64,000 bases of DNA, from positions 2,715,403 through 2,779,402 of the forward strand of contig NZ_KQ089822.1 in the NCBI RefSeq assembly GCF_001037495.1, in the 5' to 3' direction. The notes under the pieces were generated by a model, which saw nothing but the letters and a program-made list of their open reading frames with translations, was not told the DNA's origin and searched no databases. Positions 38,101 through 45,788 of this stretch are shown in pieces. Source of the DNA: Citrobacter sp. MGH106 (GTDB lineage Bacteria; Pseudomonadota; Gammaproteobacteria; Enterobacterales; Enterobacteriaceae). Numbering within the stretch: position 1 is the first letter of the stretch; the number at the start of each line of letters is the position of its first letter. A program made the position numbers and the translations under genes.

Positions 38101-38841
38101 GATACCCCTGAACCGGCGCTAAACTCGCTTACCCTGACTATCCCCGAGGGAACAGTCGTCGCGGTCGTCGGTCGCAGCGGTGCCGGTAAGTCGACGCTGA
38201 TTAAGCTGATCGCCGGGTTATATTCCCCCACCAGCGGCAGGATCCGCATCGGCGAGAAGCTAATTGAGGATGCCTCGCTTGCCGATTACCGTCGCCAGGT
38301 TGGGCTGGTCGATCAGGATGTGGTGCTGTTTAGCGGAGATATCGCGGAAAATATTCGTTACTCGCGACCCTCCAGCACTAACGCCGAAGTTGAGATCGCT
38401 TCACGGTGTGTGGGACTGTTTGAGACCGTGCAAAATCTGCCGCAAGGATTCCGTACGCCGGTGAATAACGGCGGCGCGGATCTTTCCGCGGGTCAACGCC
38501 AGCAGATTGCACTGGCCCGTGCCCAACTGGCAAATGCTCACATCCTGCTGCTCGACGAAGCCACGTCGCGTCTGGATCGTACGTCCGAAGAGCGATTAAT
38601 GTCCTCGTTAACGGAGGTAGCACATACCGGGAAGCGCCTGGCGCTGATTGTGGCGCACCGTCTGACCACCGCGCAACGCTGCGACCTGATTGCCGTTGTC
38701 GATAAAGGCCAGTTGGTGGAATACGGCACCCACGAACAACTGTTAGCCGCGGGCGGCCTCTATACCCGCTTATGGCACGACAGCGTCGGCAGTAATAAAC
38801 CACATCGCCAACGCGACATCACGGGGGATATCGTGGGATAG
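35185..38841 (+). CDS. iroC: Salmochelin ABC exporter IroC
   Basis: The 1218-residue protein is a full-length ABC exporter with two membrane domains and two ATPase domains in one chain. Walker A motifs are GASGSGKST (about residue 375) and GRSGAGKST (about 995). The first signature is LSGGQRQR and the second a variant, LSAGQRQQ. The first ATPase has DDTTSAV where a catalytic DEATSAL is normal, so site activity is probably asymmetric. IroC exports glucosylated enterobactin across the inner membrane. The start at 35185 follows GGAGGAGG; the upstream 17 codons are not conserved. It lies 144 bp after iroB. Confidence 0.96.
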   Translation: MPATHSPTPARSWIVRLGRVCWERKKLSTIVVVASVSTILLAALTPLLTRQAVNDALAGNPTRLPWLACGLLLIAFFDFIGNYVRRGYAGELSLWVQHTLRGRAFDSIQKLDGAGQDTLRTGLVISRTNSDLQQVHTLLQMCPVPLAVFTYYIAGIAVMLWMSPAMTLIVVCVLACLAITALRARRRVFSQTGLASDRLANLTEHMREVLAQISVVKSCVAELRETRWLDRQSRQIVRVRIGAAISQAMPGATMLALPVLGQIVLLCYGGWSVMHGRIDLGTFVAFASFLAMLTGPTRVLASFLVIAQRTQASVERVFALIDTRSQMEDGTEAVNGQVVGLELEKMSFDYGNGRRILSDVSFSLHAGETVAVVGASGSGKSTLLMLLARFYDPSAGDIWLNTRSGRQNLRDLKLEALRRRVGVVFEDAFLFAGTVAENIAYGHPQATIEDIRRAATAAGASSFINALPKGFDTRLTERGTNLSGGQRQRIALARALITAPEVLVLDDTTSAVDAGTEAEINTALGRYADEEHMLLVIARRRSTLQLASRIVVLDKGRVVDIGTQAELEARCPAFRSLITGDGDFLAPSPGGHSELWPTIPVEQNDALEGDGKSFVARMTHVPENAVQQALAGKGRKVTSLLKPVAWMFVIAALLIAIDSAAGVGVLILLQRGIDLGVAAGDMSTIGLCVLLALCLVVVSWCCYSLQTVFAARAAESVQHTVRLRSFGHMLRLGLPWHEKHVDSRLTRMTVDVDSLARFLQNGLAGAATSLVTMFAIAAAMFWLDPLLALTALSAVPVVALATWLYRRLSSPAYAQARLEIGKVNSTLQEKVSGLRVVQSHGQQEQEAARLRALSDRFRATRVRAQKYLAVYFPFLTFCTEASYAAVLLVGASRVAEGEITAGVLAAFFLLLGQFYGPVQQLSGIVDAWQQATASSKHIDELLTTEGTENVEPSSAQPATGALHLEEVTFSYPDTPEPALNSLTLTIPEGTVVAVVGRSGAGKSTLIKLIAGLYSPTSGRIRIGEKLIEDASLADYRRQVGLVDQDVVLFSGDIAENIRYSRPSSTNAEVEIASRCVGLFETVQNLPQGFRTPVNNGGADLSAGQRQQIALARAQLANAHILLLDEATSRLDRTSEERLMSSLTEVAHTGKRLALIVAHRLTTAQRCDLIAVVDKGQLVEYGTHEQLLAAGGLYTRLWHDSVGSNKPHRQRDITGDIVG

Positions 38842-38874
38842 TTATTACACGCGTAAGACATTAATCAACACGCT

Positions 38875-38912
38875 CTCAAGCGGCTGTTCCGGGAATAGCC
38901 GCTTGAGTTTTC
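38875..38912 (+). terminator. Hairpin terminator between iroC and iroD
   Basis: Arms CTCAAGCGGCT and AGCCGCTTGAG are perfectly paired around a 10-nt loop and are followed by TTTT. It lies 33 bp after iroC and 34 bp before iroD, so iroDE is probably made at a lower level by read-through or from a promoter of its own. Confidence 0.75.
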
Positions 38913-38945
38913 CATACTGGTATCCAAATTTTTTAACGAGATAGA

Positions 38946-40187
38946 ATGCTGAACATGCCACAACATCCGTCTGCCTCTCCCTCTGCCATCGCCAGCCTGC
39001 GCAACCAGCTGGCCGCGGGCCGCATTACCAACCCTTCTCGTTTCTGGCGCGAAGCTGAGTCGCTGAATATACCGCTGGTTGTGCCGGCTGAAGGCGTGGA
39101 AGATGAGCGTGAAGTGACCTTCCTGTGGCACGCCCGACATCCACTGCAGGGAGTTTATCTGCGGTTGAATCGGGTGACGGATAAAGAGTACGTGGCAAAG
39201 GGGCTGATGACCGCCATTCCCGACACGGGTATCTGGACTCTGACGCTGCGTTTGCCGGCAAGCTACTGCGGCTCCTATTCGCTGGTAGAAATTCCCCCCG
39301 GTACGTCAAATGAGACGATTGCTCATTTGGGAGGTCGCTTTGCCGCCCTCGCCGGGCAGGCTGATCCACTAAACAAGACGCCAGGCATCAACGTACGGGG
39401 AAGTGCGCAGGAATCTGTTCTGGCGCTCGATAAGGCTCCCGCCCAGGCCGAATGGAGCGGTAGCGCCCACGCCGGGCAATTGCTTACCTCAGTACGAATT
39501 GTCGCCGGGCAATCCCGCCGGATTCGGCTCTATCTTCCTGATGTTGATAACACACAGCCTCTCGGCCTGGTAGTGCTGCCCGATGGCGAAACCTGGTTTG
39601 ATCACCTTGGCGTATGCGCGGCAATTGATGCCGCCATCAATAACGGGCGTATCGTTCCCGTGGCCGTGCTGGGCATCGATAACATCGATGAGTGCGAACG
39701 GACTGCAATACTCGGCGGACGCAGCGAACTGATAAAAGATATCGCCAGACATCTGCTACCGGCGATCCGTGCTGAACAACCGCAGCGGCGTTGGGCAGAT
39801 CGTTCACGCACCGTACTGGCCGGGCAGAGCCTCGGCGGGGTCAGCGCGCTGATGGCCGCGCGCCACGCGCCGGAAACCTTCGGTCTTGCGCTCAGCCACT
39901 CCCCGTCAATGTGGTGGACGCCAGATGGCGCCAGCCGGCCAAACCTATTTAGCGAAAGCGATATTTCATGGGTGAGCGAGCATCTGCTTTCTGCCCCGCC
40001 GCAGGGCGTGCGTATCCGCCTGTGCGTGGGCTCTCTGGAGGGTTCGACGGTGCCGCACGTTCAGCAACTCCATCAGCGGTTGCTTGACGCCGGCGTTGAC
40101 AGCCATTGCGCAATTTATACCGGCGGCCACGATTATGCATGGTGGCGCGGCGCGCTGATTGACGGGCTCGGCTTACTGCAGGGTTAG
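38946..40187 (+). CDS. iroD: Cytoplasmic salmochelin esterase IroD
   Basis: IroD hydrolyses the trilactone of ferric salmochelin and enterobactin in the cytoplasm so that iron can be released. The 413-residue protein belongs to the Fes/esterase family: nucleophile elbow LAGQSLGGVSALMAARH (Ser about residue 300), catalytic His in YTGGHDYAWWRGAL near the C-terminus, and an N-terminal beta domain with VTFLWHARHPLQGVYLRLN. The ATG at 38946 and another nine bases later (MPQHPS) are both possible. It follows the iroC terminator and precedes iroE by 82 bp. Confidence 0.95.
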   Translation: MLNMPQHPSASPSAIASLRNQLAAGRITNPSRFWREAESLNIPLVVPAEGVEDEREVTFLWHARHPLQGVYLRLNRVTDKEYVAKGLMTAIPDTGIWTLTLRLPASYCGSYSLVEIPPGTSNETIAHLGGRFAALAGQADPLNKTPGINVRGSAQESVLALDKAPAQAEWSGSAHAGQLLTSVRIVAGQSRRIRLYLPDVDNTQPLGLVVLPDGETWFDHLGVCAAIDAAINNGRIVPVAVLGIDNIDECERTAILGGRSELIKDIARHLLPAIRAEQPQRRWADRSRTVLAGQSLGGVSALMAARHAPETFGLALSHSPSMWWTPDGASRPNLFSESDISWVSEHLLSAPPQGVRIRLCVGSLEGSTVPHVQQLHQRLLDAGVDSHCAIYTGGHDYAWWRGALIDGLGLLQG

Positions 40188-40269
40188 CTTGACCCGCGAG
40201 CACTTTCAGGCAACTGTATGTGCTCATGAAGAAATAAAATGTCACCTGCGGAAAAGGAATAATTATCAG

Positions 40270-41229
40270 ATGTATGCCCGCGAGTATCGTTCGACACGCC
40301 CACGCAAGGCGCTTTTTTCTCTTCTTTCTTGCCTCACTCTCATTTATAGCGCGCACACTTTTGCAAAGCCGGATATGCAACCGCTGGGGCCAAATATCGC
40401 CGATAAAGGCTCCGCGTTTTACCGCTTTAGCATCAACCAGTTCGACTCCGCCGATGGCACCCGCCATTATCGCGTATGGACGGCAGTACCGAATAAAACC
40501 GCGCCAGCGTCAGGCTACCCTGTTTTATATATGCTCGACGGCAACGCAGTGATGGATCGCCTGAATGACGAACTGCTCGAACAGCTGACAGACAAATCAC
40601 CACCGGTGATAGTGGTCGTCGGATATCAGACCAACCTCCCCTTCGATCTCAATGGCAGGGCCTACGACTATACGCCGGCAGCGACAGAAAACGGCAAAAC
40701 AAACGCCAGAAGTGGTCGCCAGGGTCGTAAGAGCGGCGGTAGCAATGACTTCCGTCAGTTACTTGAAACACGTATTGCGGCAAAAGCGGAGCAAGGATTA
40801 AATATCGATCGACAGCGTCGTGGCCTGTGGGGACACTCCTACGGCGGACTGTTCGTACTGGATTCCTGGCTGACATCCTCTTACTTCCAGGCATACTACA
40901 GCGCCAGCCCGTCATTGGGCAGAGGCAACGATTCTCTGCTGGACCGCATCACGGCGATCAAGCCCTCACAAAACTGCGCTAAGCACCTGACGATAATGGA
41001 AGGGTCAGCGGCGCCAGGCGATAACCAGGAAACGCATGCTGCCGGGGTGCTGACGAAAATTCATACCACTCTCGCCATACTGAAAGATAAAGGTGTCAAT
41101 GCCACCTTTTGGGACTTCCCGGGGCAAGGGCACGGCCCAATGTTCAACGCCTCTTTCCGCAGCGCACTGTTAGATATCAGCGGTGAAAATGCGGATAACA
41201 CCCCTGGCTGTCATCAATCCAGTCGCTAA
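40270..41229 (+). CDS. iroE: Periplasmic salmochelin esterase IroE
   Basis: IroE cuts the trilactone once, giving linear salmochelin during export or uptake in the periplasm. The 319-residue product has an N-terminal hydrophobic anchor (about residues 14-30) and the nucleophile in RGLWGHSYGGLFVLDSW. The His lies in FPGQGHGPMF; the family is known for a Ser-His dyad. Start 40270 (MYAREYRST) is preceded by AAAAGGAAT. The ORF can be extended upstream, but the extension lies in the iroD-iroE gap and is not conserved. It is convergent with iroN. Confidence 0.94.
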   Translation: MYAREYRSTRPRKALFSLLSCLTLIYSAHTFAKPDMQPLGPNIADKGSAFYRFSINQFDSADGTRHYRVWTAVPNKTAPASGYPVLYMLDGNAVMDRLNDELLEQLTDKSPPVIVVVGYQTNLPFDLNGRAYDYTPAATENGKTNARSGRQGRKSGGSNDFRQLLETRIAAKAEQGLNIDRQRRGLWGHSYGGLFVLDSWLTSSYFQAYYSASPSLGRGNDSLLDRITAIKPSQNCAKHLTIMEGSAAPGDNQETHAAGVLTKIHTTLAILKDKGVNATFWDFPGQGHGPMFNASFRSALLDISGENADNTPGCHQSSR

Positions 41230-41231
41230 AC

Positions 41232-41255
41232 ACTGCCCGCTAATACGCGGGCAGT
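41232..41255. terminator. Hairpin between convergent iroE and iroN
   Basis: Arms ACTGCCCGC and GCGGGCAGT form a perfect 9-bp stem with a six-base loop, just after the iroE stop and 19 bp beyond the iroN stop. There is no long T run on either side, so it may act as a weak bidirectional terminator. Confidence 0.55.
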
Positions 41256-41273
41256 ATGACTGTAACAATGCGA

Positions 41274-43448
41274 TCAGAATGACGCAGTAACACCGGCATA
41301 ATAAGCCCGGCCAGGCTCGTTATAGGTATTCGCCCCTTCGGAAGAGCGGTAGATCTGTTTGTCGAAGATATTGCTAACCCCGACATTAAGACGCAGATTT
41401 TTATTAATATCGTAATTGAAGTTGGTACCTACCAGTGAATAAGCCCCCAGCTCTTTGCCTGACAGACCACCAGTATCTTCACTGCGCGATTCCGCATGGG
41501 TACGCGGTTTTTGTCTGCCGTATAATGTCCAGTTAACGCTGGCAGAGAACGCCTGAGTGATAGTCCAGTCTAAAGAGTTATTAATAGTATATTTCGGGAT
41601 GACCGAAAGCGGGTTACCGGTATCTTTTTGTTCCGACGTGATCATATAAGTGGCATTTGTATTCCAGCTCAGACGATCTTTCACCAGTGGGATCGCCATG
41701 CTGGCTTCGATACCGTCAACCAGCGCTTTCCCGCCATTCTGCCACTGGAGGATATATGCGCCGGATGAGGATTGCCCAATAATGTTATCCCCGGCCACGA
41801 TCTTATTCTGGTAATCATTGCGGAAGTAGGTCACGCTGGCGTGGTAATCTTCCCAGGCGAACTCCAGACCGATTTCTTTGTTAATACTGATTTCCGGATC
41901 GAGATCTTTATTACCAATCAGATAACAACCGCCGGACGTAATATCTTTTGGGCAACCATTGCCTTTCGAGTAGAGCAGATAACCTTCGCTGGATTGATAA
42001 AGGTTTGGTGCTTTGAAGGTTCTCGCAATCCCCGCTTTGACTTTGAAGTAATCACCTAATTCCTGCGAGAGGTTCAGACTGGGACTGAAGTTACCGCCGG
42101 AATCGTTGAGATAATCAAAGCGCAGGCCGGGAATAATATTCGTGCCGGCAACAGGCTCAATATTATCTTCAATATATAGCGCGCTGATTTGGGAATGGTT
42201 TTTACTGCTGCGTTCCGCAGCCGAGCCAGAAATACCACCGATATTACTATCGCTCACCGTTAAGCCAGTAGAAGAAGGATCTTCGAGTCTATCGCGGCTC
42301 CACTCCGCACCAACGGTAACCGTCTGATCAACCAGCAAATTCAGCGGAATATTGAGTTCCCCGCTGGTTCGCCAGGAGTTGAGACGGTTGGTAGTGAACC
42401 TCTGATCCGCCGAAATGCGCCCTTCACCACCACCGGATAACCCTTCATCCATACGGGTATTATTGGTTTTTTCGTAATAGACACCAAAGCGGCTTTGTCC
42501 CCAGTCCCAAATACCGTTATGCGTAATGCCGTAATTCTGACGGTACAGGCGATTCGTCTCTTCCCCGGATTTGGCGAGGTTTTCGGTAACCGCATTAGAA
42601 GAGCTGTTTTGCGTATCGCCAGCATAAATATTTCCCTGCCGGCTATATCCAGCCTCAAAATCAAGGATTTGCTGCGGATTTAATTTCCACGATACCACAC
42701 CGTTAATATCTTTATTACGTACCCCTTCGTGCCCAGCCGCATTTTTAGTTCCGGCTGCGGAGTTAATATCCCAACTGTCGGCATCGGTTTTATTCAGATT
42801 GCCATACAAGCGCATAGTCAGCACATCGCCGACCAGCGGCCCGCTGAGATTAAAGTTGGCACGACGCGTGGCACCTTCATCGCTGCTTTCCGGCTGATTG
42901 GTGTATAACGACAGGGAACCATGCCAGTCGTTGGTGGGACGTTTGGTAATGATGTTCACCACCCCACCCGCAGCACCCGAACCGTAGCGCGCCGCCGCAG
43001 GGCCGCGAATCACCTCAATGCGTTCGACTTGTTCCGGCGGTACCCAGTTGGTGTCACCGCGGGTATCGCGTTCCCCACGCCAGCTATAGCGCACAGAGTT
43101 GCGCGACGTCACTGGTACACCATCAATCAAAATTAAGGTGTTTTCCGGCCCCATGCCACGAATGTCAATTTGCCGGTTATTACCGCGTGTTCCCGATGCG
43201 CTATTACCGGTCAGATTTACCCCTGGCATCTTGCGAATAATATCGGAAAGGTCGTTGACCGGAGGGTTCTTTTTAATATCTTCGCTGGTAATAATCGATA
43301 CGCCAGGTTGTTGTTTTAGTACCTGCTCAGCAGTAGCTTCTATCACCATGGTCTCGCCGCTATCATCGGTGGATTTGGCTGCTGATACTTGACTATTCAA
43401 CCCTACAAGGATCGCGGTTAGCGGCCAGAGGATCTTGTTAATTCTCAT
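41274..43448 (-). CDS. iroN: TonB-dependent salmochelin receptor IroN
   Basis: IroN is the outer-membrane receptor for ferric salmochelins. The 724-residue precursor begins MRINKILWPLTAILVGLNS (signal peptide of about 24 residues) and has a TonB box region followed by a plug with SDIIRKMPGVNLTGNSASG and GPENTLILIDGVPV. A 22-strand barrel ends in an aromatic TASF terminus, as expected for barrel insertion. I chose 43448 because AGGGA is six bases upstream; the ATG two codons before has no such site. It is convergent with iroE and has its own Fur-controlled promoter. Confidence 0.96.
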   Translation of the reverse strand: MRINKILWPLTAILVGLNSQVSAAKSTDDSGETMVIEATAEQVLKQQPGVSIITSEDIKKNPPVNDLSDIIRKMPGVNLTGNSASGTRGNNRQIDIRGMGPENTLILIDGVPVTSRNSVRYSWRGERDTRGDTNWVPPEQVERIEVIRGPAAARYGSGAAGGVVNIITKRPTNDWHGSLSLYTNQPESSDEGATRRANFNLSGPLVGDVLTMRLYGNLNKTDADSWDINSAAGTKNAAGHEGVRNKDINGVVSWKLNPQQILDFEAGYSRQGNIYAGDTQNSSSNAVTENLAKSGEETNRLYRQNYGITHNGIWDWGQSRFGVYYEKTNNTRMDEGLSGGGEGRISADQRFTTNRLNSWRTSGELNIPLNLLVDQTVTVGAEWSRDRLEDPSSTGLTVSDSNIGGISGSAAERSSKNHSQISALYIEDNIEPVAGTNIIPGLRFDYLNDSGGNFSPSLNLSQELGDYFKVKAGIARTFKAPNLYQSSEGYLLYSKGNGCPKDITSGGCYLIGNKDLDPEISINKEIGLEFAWEDYHASVTYFRNDYQNKIVAGDNIIGQSSSGAYILQWQNGGKALVDGIEASMAIPLVKDRLSWNTNATYMITSEQKDTGNPLSVIPKYTINNSLDWTITQAFSASVNWTLYGRQKPRTHAESRSEDTGGLSGKELGAYSLVGTNFNYDINKNLRLNVGVSNIFDKQIYRSSEGANTYNEPGRAYYAGVTASF

Positions 43449-43958
43449 ACCCATTCCCTAATAAATGCCTAACTTTAAAGTGGTTGTTCGTTAAGCTCAC
43501 ACCCTTCCCAGGTATTCTTATTATTATAATTATTCGTCAATGATAATGATAATTAATATCATTTAATAAAAAGTAAGGCAACCTTTAGCGAATTTTGATT
43601 TGTGTACAAGGAGAAGTAAGAATCGTGCTGACAGGTACGATTATTGAGGAGAACAAAACCGACACGAAGCAGATTACAAGAATGGTCATCACGTCTGCGC
43701 TTCGCCATACAACTGGTGCACAGTGGATGTACATTTCACGATACTAAAGTCAAAAGAGTTTCGAATTACGAAAGCAGTAGCCGGGAGAAATAACGTTTCT
43801 TAGGCGATAAAACAGAAAACCAGCTTCTGGCTTATGTTCGAAAGATAAAAACCACGCCAGTTTTGAACGAGCAAGGACAGGAAAATTCACACTCAAAAGC
43901 CCGGTAGTAGGCTTCATAATATTGAAAAGATACCAACAGTATACAACCGCCCAAAGCA
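43449..43958. other. iroN promoter region and unassigned sequence
   Basis: The first 110 bp carry the iroN promoter and Fur box. The rest (to 43958) has only a 69-codon minus-strand frame (43750-43959) with no clear ribosome site and no recognised family. I found no complete tRNA gene here, although an integrase follows. Confidence 0.4.
43542..43560 (-). promoter_or_regulatory. Fur box of the iroN promoter
   Basis: GATAATGATAATTAATATC matches 17 of 19 positions of the Fur consensus. It lies about 95 bp upstream of the iroN start, so iroN should be iron-repressed in parallel with iroBCDE. Confidence 0.85.
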
Positions 43959-43991
43959 AGAAGGGGTTACCTTTCGGTAACCCCTTCTTTT
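43959..43991 (+). terminator. Strong rho-independent terminator left of the integrase
   Basis: AGAAGGGGTTACC and GGTAACCCCTTCT pair perfectly over 13 bp around the tetraloop TTTC and are followed by TTTATTT. No intact gene lies upstream on the plus strand, so it may mark the end of a truncated locus at the element boundary. Confidence 0.75.
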
Positions 43992-44018
43992 ATTTGGCGG
44001 AAGCGTAGTCCGCCAAAT
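43992..44018. other. Candidate attachment/recombination core site
   Basis: ATTTGGCGGA (43992-44001) and TCCGCCAAAT (44009-44018) are perfect 10-bp inverted arms around the 7-bp spacer AGCGTAG. This is the layout of a tyrosine-recombinase core site, and it lies 155 bp upstream of the integrase gene. A further 9-bp inverted pair AATGTCAGA/TCTGACATT (44030-44038, 44118-44126) lies between the core and the gene and could bind accessory or integrase arm contacts. A second core copy would be expected beyond the right edge. Confidence 0.5.
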
Positions 44019-44172
44019 TAATGTCCGAGAATGTCAGAAATAGTCCATTTTTACCATTAATAAACAATATGTTGTCAAAATAGATTGTTCGAGGACGTCT
44101 TGCTACATCCGAAAAAATCTGACATTTTATGCAGTACCTTATGCATGGCGGTTTGTATGACAGGATTTTACT

Positions 44173-45399
44173 ATGCCGAAAAAAGCCAAAGAACTCACCG
44201 GACTCGCAGTTGCTAAGTTAAAAAAAGAAGGCTCTGTTGCCGTCGGTGGCGTTGACGGCCTGTATCTTCGAAACAGAGGCCAGTCGCGTTCATGGGTGCT
44301 TTGCGTTGCTATGGGGGTAAGAGTTAACGCGCTAGGTAGAACAGTTCCGAGACGTTTAAACATGGGTCTTGGCCCCTACCCCGAAGTTTCATTAGCAGAA
44401 GCGCGTGACAAAGCTCGTGAGCTGCGTAAACAAATCCGTAATGGCATTGATCCCCTTGCCGAAAAGCACGCCCATAAAGCGCATCAGGAACGTCTGGCGC
44501 ACAAGAACAAATCCTTTGCTAGCTGTGCTAAAGACGTTATCGCAATTAAGACCAATGAGCTAAAGAACCAGAAACACATTGCTCAATGGCGGTCCACACT
44601 GGAAACGTATGCTTATCCTGTTATTGGTCAAAAACCCATCGCTGAGATTACAAAGACTGACCTATTAGCGATACTTGAACCAATCTGGTTAACAAAAAAC
44701 GAAACTGCCAGCCGTCTTCGCGGTCGCATTGAAGCGATCATCGATTACGCAAAAGCGAAAGAATATTTTGAAGGTGATAACCCAGCAGCATGGAAAGGTA
44801 TGCTTAAGCCCCTCCTGCCAATGCCAAGCAAAGTTCAGACCCAAAAACATCATGCTGCATTACCCTACAACGAGATCGGCTCGTTCATGACCGAACTACG
44901 TAAACGAGTAGGCATTTCAGCGCGAGCACTTGAGTTTTCAATACTGACAGTTTCGCGCTCTGGTGAAGTCCGCGGCGCTGAATGGTCAGAAATAGATCTG
45001 AAGAACAAAACTTGGACCATCCCTGCCAGCAGAATGAAAGCCAGCAAAGAACATAGGGTTCCACTGCCTGATGCTGCCATTGCCCTGTTAAAGGATTTAC
45101 CACGCTTCAAGGACAATAACCTTGTGTTTCCTGCCCCGCGTGGAGGACAGCTATCAGATATGTCATTGCTGGCTGTATTGAAACGAATGGGGCATAGTGG
45201 CTTAACACAACATGGCTTCCGTTCAACATTTCGTGATTGGGCTGGTGAAACCACAGACCATCAACGTGAGGTCATTGAACATGCTTTGGCGCACCAGTTG
45301 GCAGATAAGGCCGAAGCAGCATATCAACGTGGGACGTTATGGCCTAAGCGTGTGGCTTTGATGGATGAGTGGTCGGGGTATTGTCTTGCCCATGTTTAG
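44173..45399 (+). CDS. P4-type tyrosine integrase
   Basis: The 408-residue protein has the N-terminal DUF4102 domain (KELTGLAVAKLKK to MGLGPYPEVSLAEAR) and an SAM-like core-binding domain. The catalytic domain has the expected residues: Arg262 in SRSGEVRGAEW, His347 and Arg350 in HGFR, His373 in HALAHQ and the nucleophile Tyr384 in AAYQRG. It should integrate and, with a directionality factor not seen here, excise the element. It is the leftmost gene of the AT-rich element and reads inward from the candidate core site. Confidence 0.95.
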   Translation: MPKKAKELTGLAVAKLKKEGSVAVGGVDGLYLRNRGQSRSWVLCVAMGVRVNALGRTVPRRLNMGLGPYPEVSLAEARDKARELRKQIRNGIDPLAEKHAHKAHQERLAHKNKSFASCAKDVIAIKTNELKNQKHIAQWRSTLETYAYPVIGQKPIAEITKTDLLAILEPIWLTKNETASRLRGRIEAIIDYAKAKEYFEGDNPAAWKGMLKPLLPMPSKVQTQKHHAALPYNEIGSFMTELRKRVGISARALEFSILTVSRSGEVRGAEWSEIDLKNKTWTIPASRMKASKEHRVPLPDAAIALLKDLPRFKDNNLVFPAPRGGQLSDMSLLAVLKRMGHSGLTQHGFRSTFRDWAGETTDHQREVIEHALAHQLADKAEAAYQRGTLWPKRVALMDEWSGYCLAHV

Positions 45400-45519
45400 C
45401 TGTTCTGTCTGTATATACCATCAACAAAGCCCTTCGCAAAATGAGCTACGGCACCAAAACAGAAGTTCGTGGGTAAGGGTTTGGAACAATGGCCTGATCG
45501 GATCAAGATTATGGTCAAG

Positions 45520-45628
45520 GGATGCTGTTGAGCTTCAGATGGGTCATCAGGAACGAAATACCGTCCAAGCCGCATACATTTATGAGGCGGAGCATTTGGA
45601 TGAAAGACGTCTCATGGTTCAGCTGTGA
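45520..45628 (+). pseudogene. C-terminal relic of a second P4-type integrase
   Basis: The frame ending at 45628 reads VELQMGHQERNTVQAAYIY and then EAEHLDERRLMVQL. This matches the end of P4-type integrases, where the nucleophile Tyr sits in RAAY and is followed by an LEERR helix. No catalytic Arg or HxxR block is present upstream. It is only a tail, left behind by an earlier element or by recombination between integrase genes. Confidence 0.7.
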
Positions 45629-45788
45629 GCTGATTATTTGTATATCACAACACAAAAAAACACACTACCCTTTGATTTTGAATGATTTTTTAATTCAGGG
45701 TTGAGTACAGTCCATCATTTCATTAAGTTTAGAAAGTTGCTAAAATATCACTCAATATCAGGGGCGTTGTATAAGAGGAAGTATTGAA

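Noticed and set aside
43750..43959. 69-codon minus-strand frame beside the terminator
   Set aside because: Its start lies at the terminator stem, no ribosome site is visible, and no family is recognised. It may be a fragment of a lost gene.
43449..44172. tRNA gene as integration target
   Set aside because: P4-type integrases often sit beside tRNA genes, but no cloverleaf or tRNA 3' end could be read in this stretch. The inverted-arm core is a better candidate for att.
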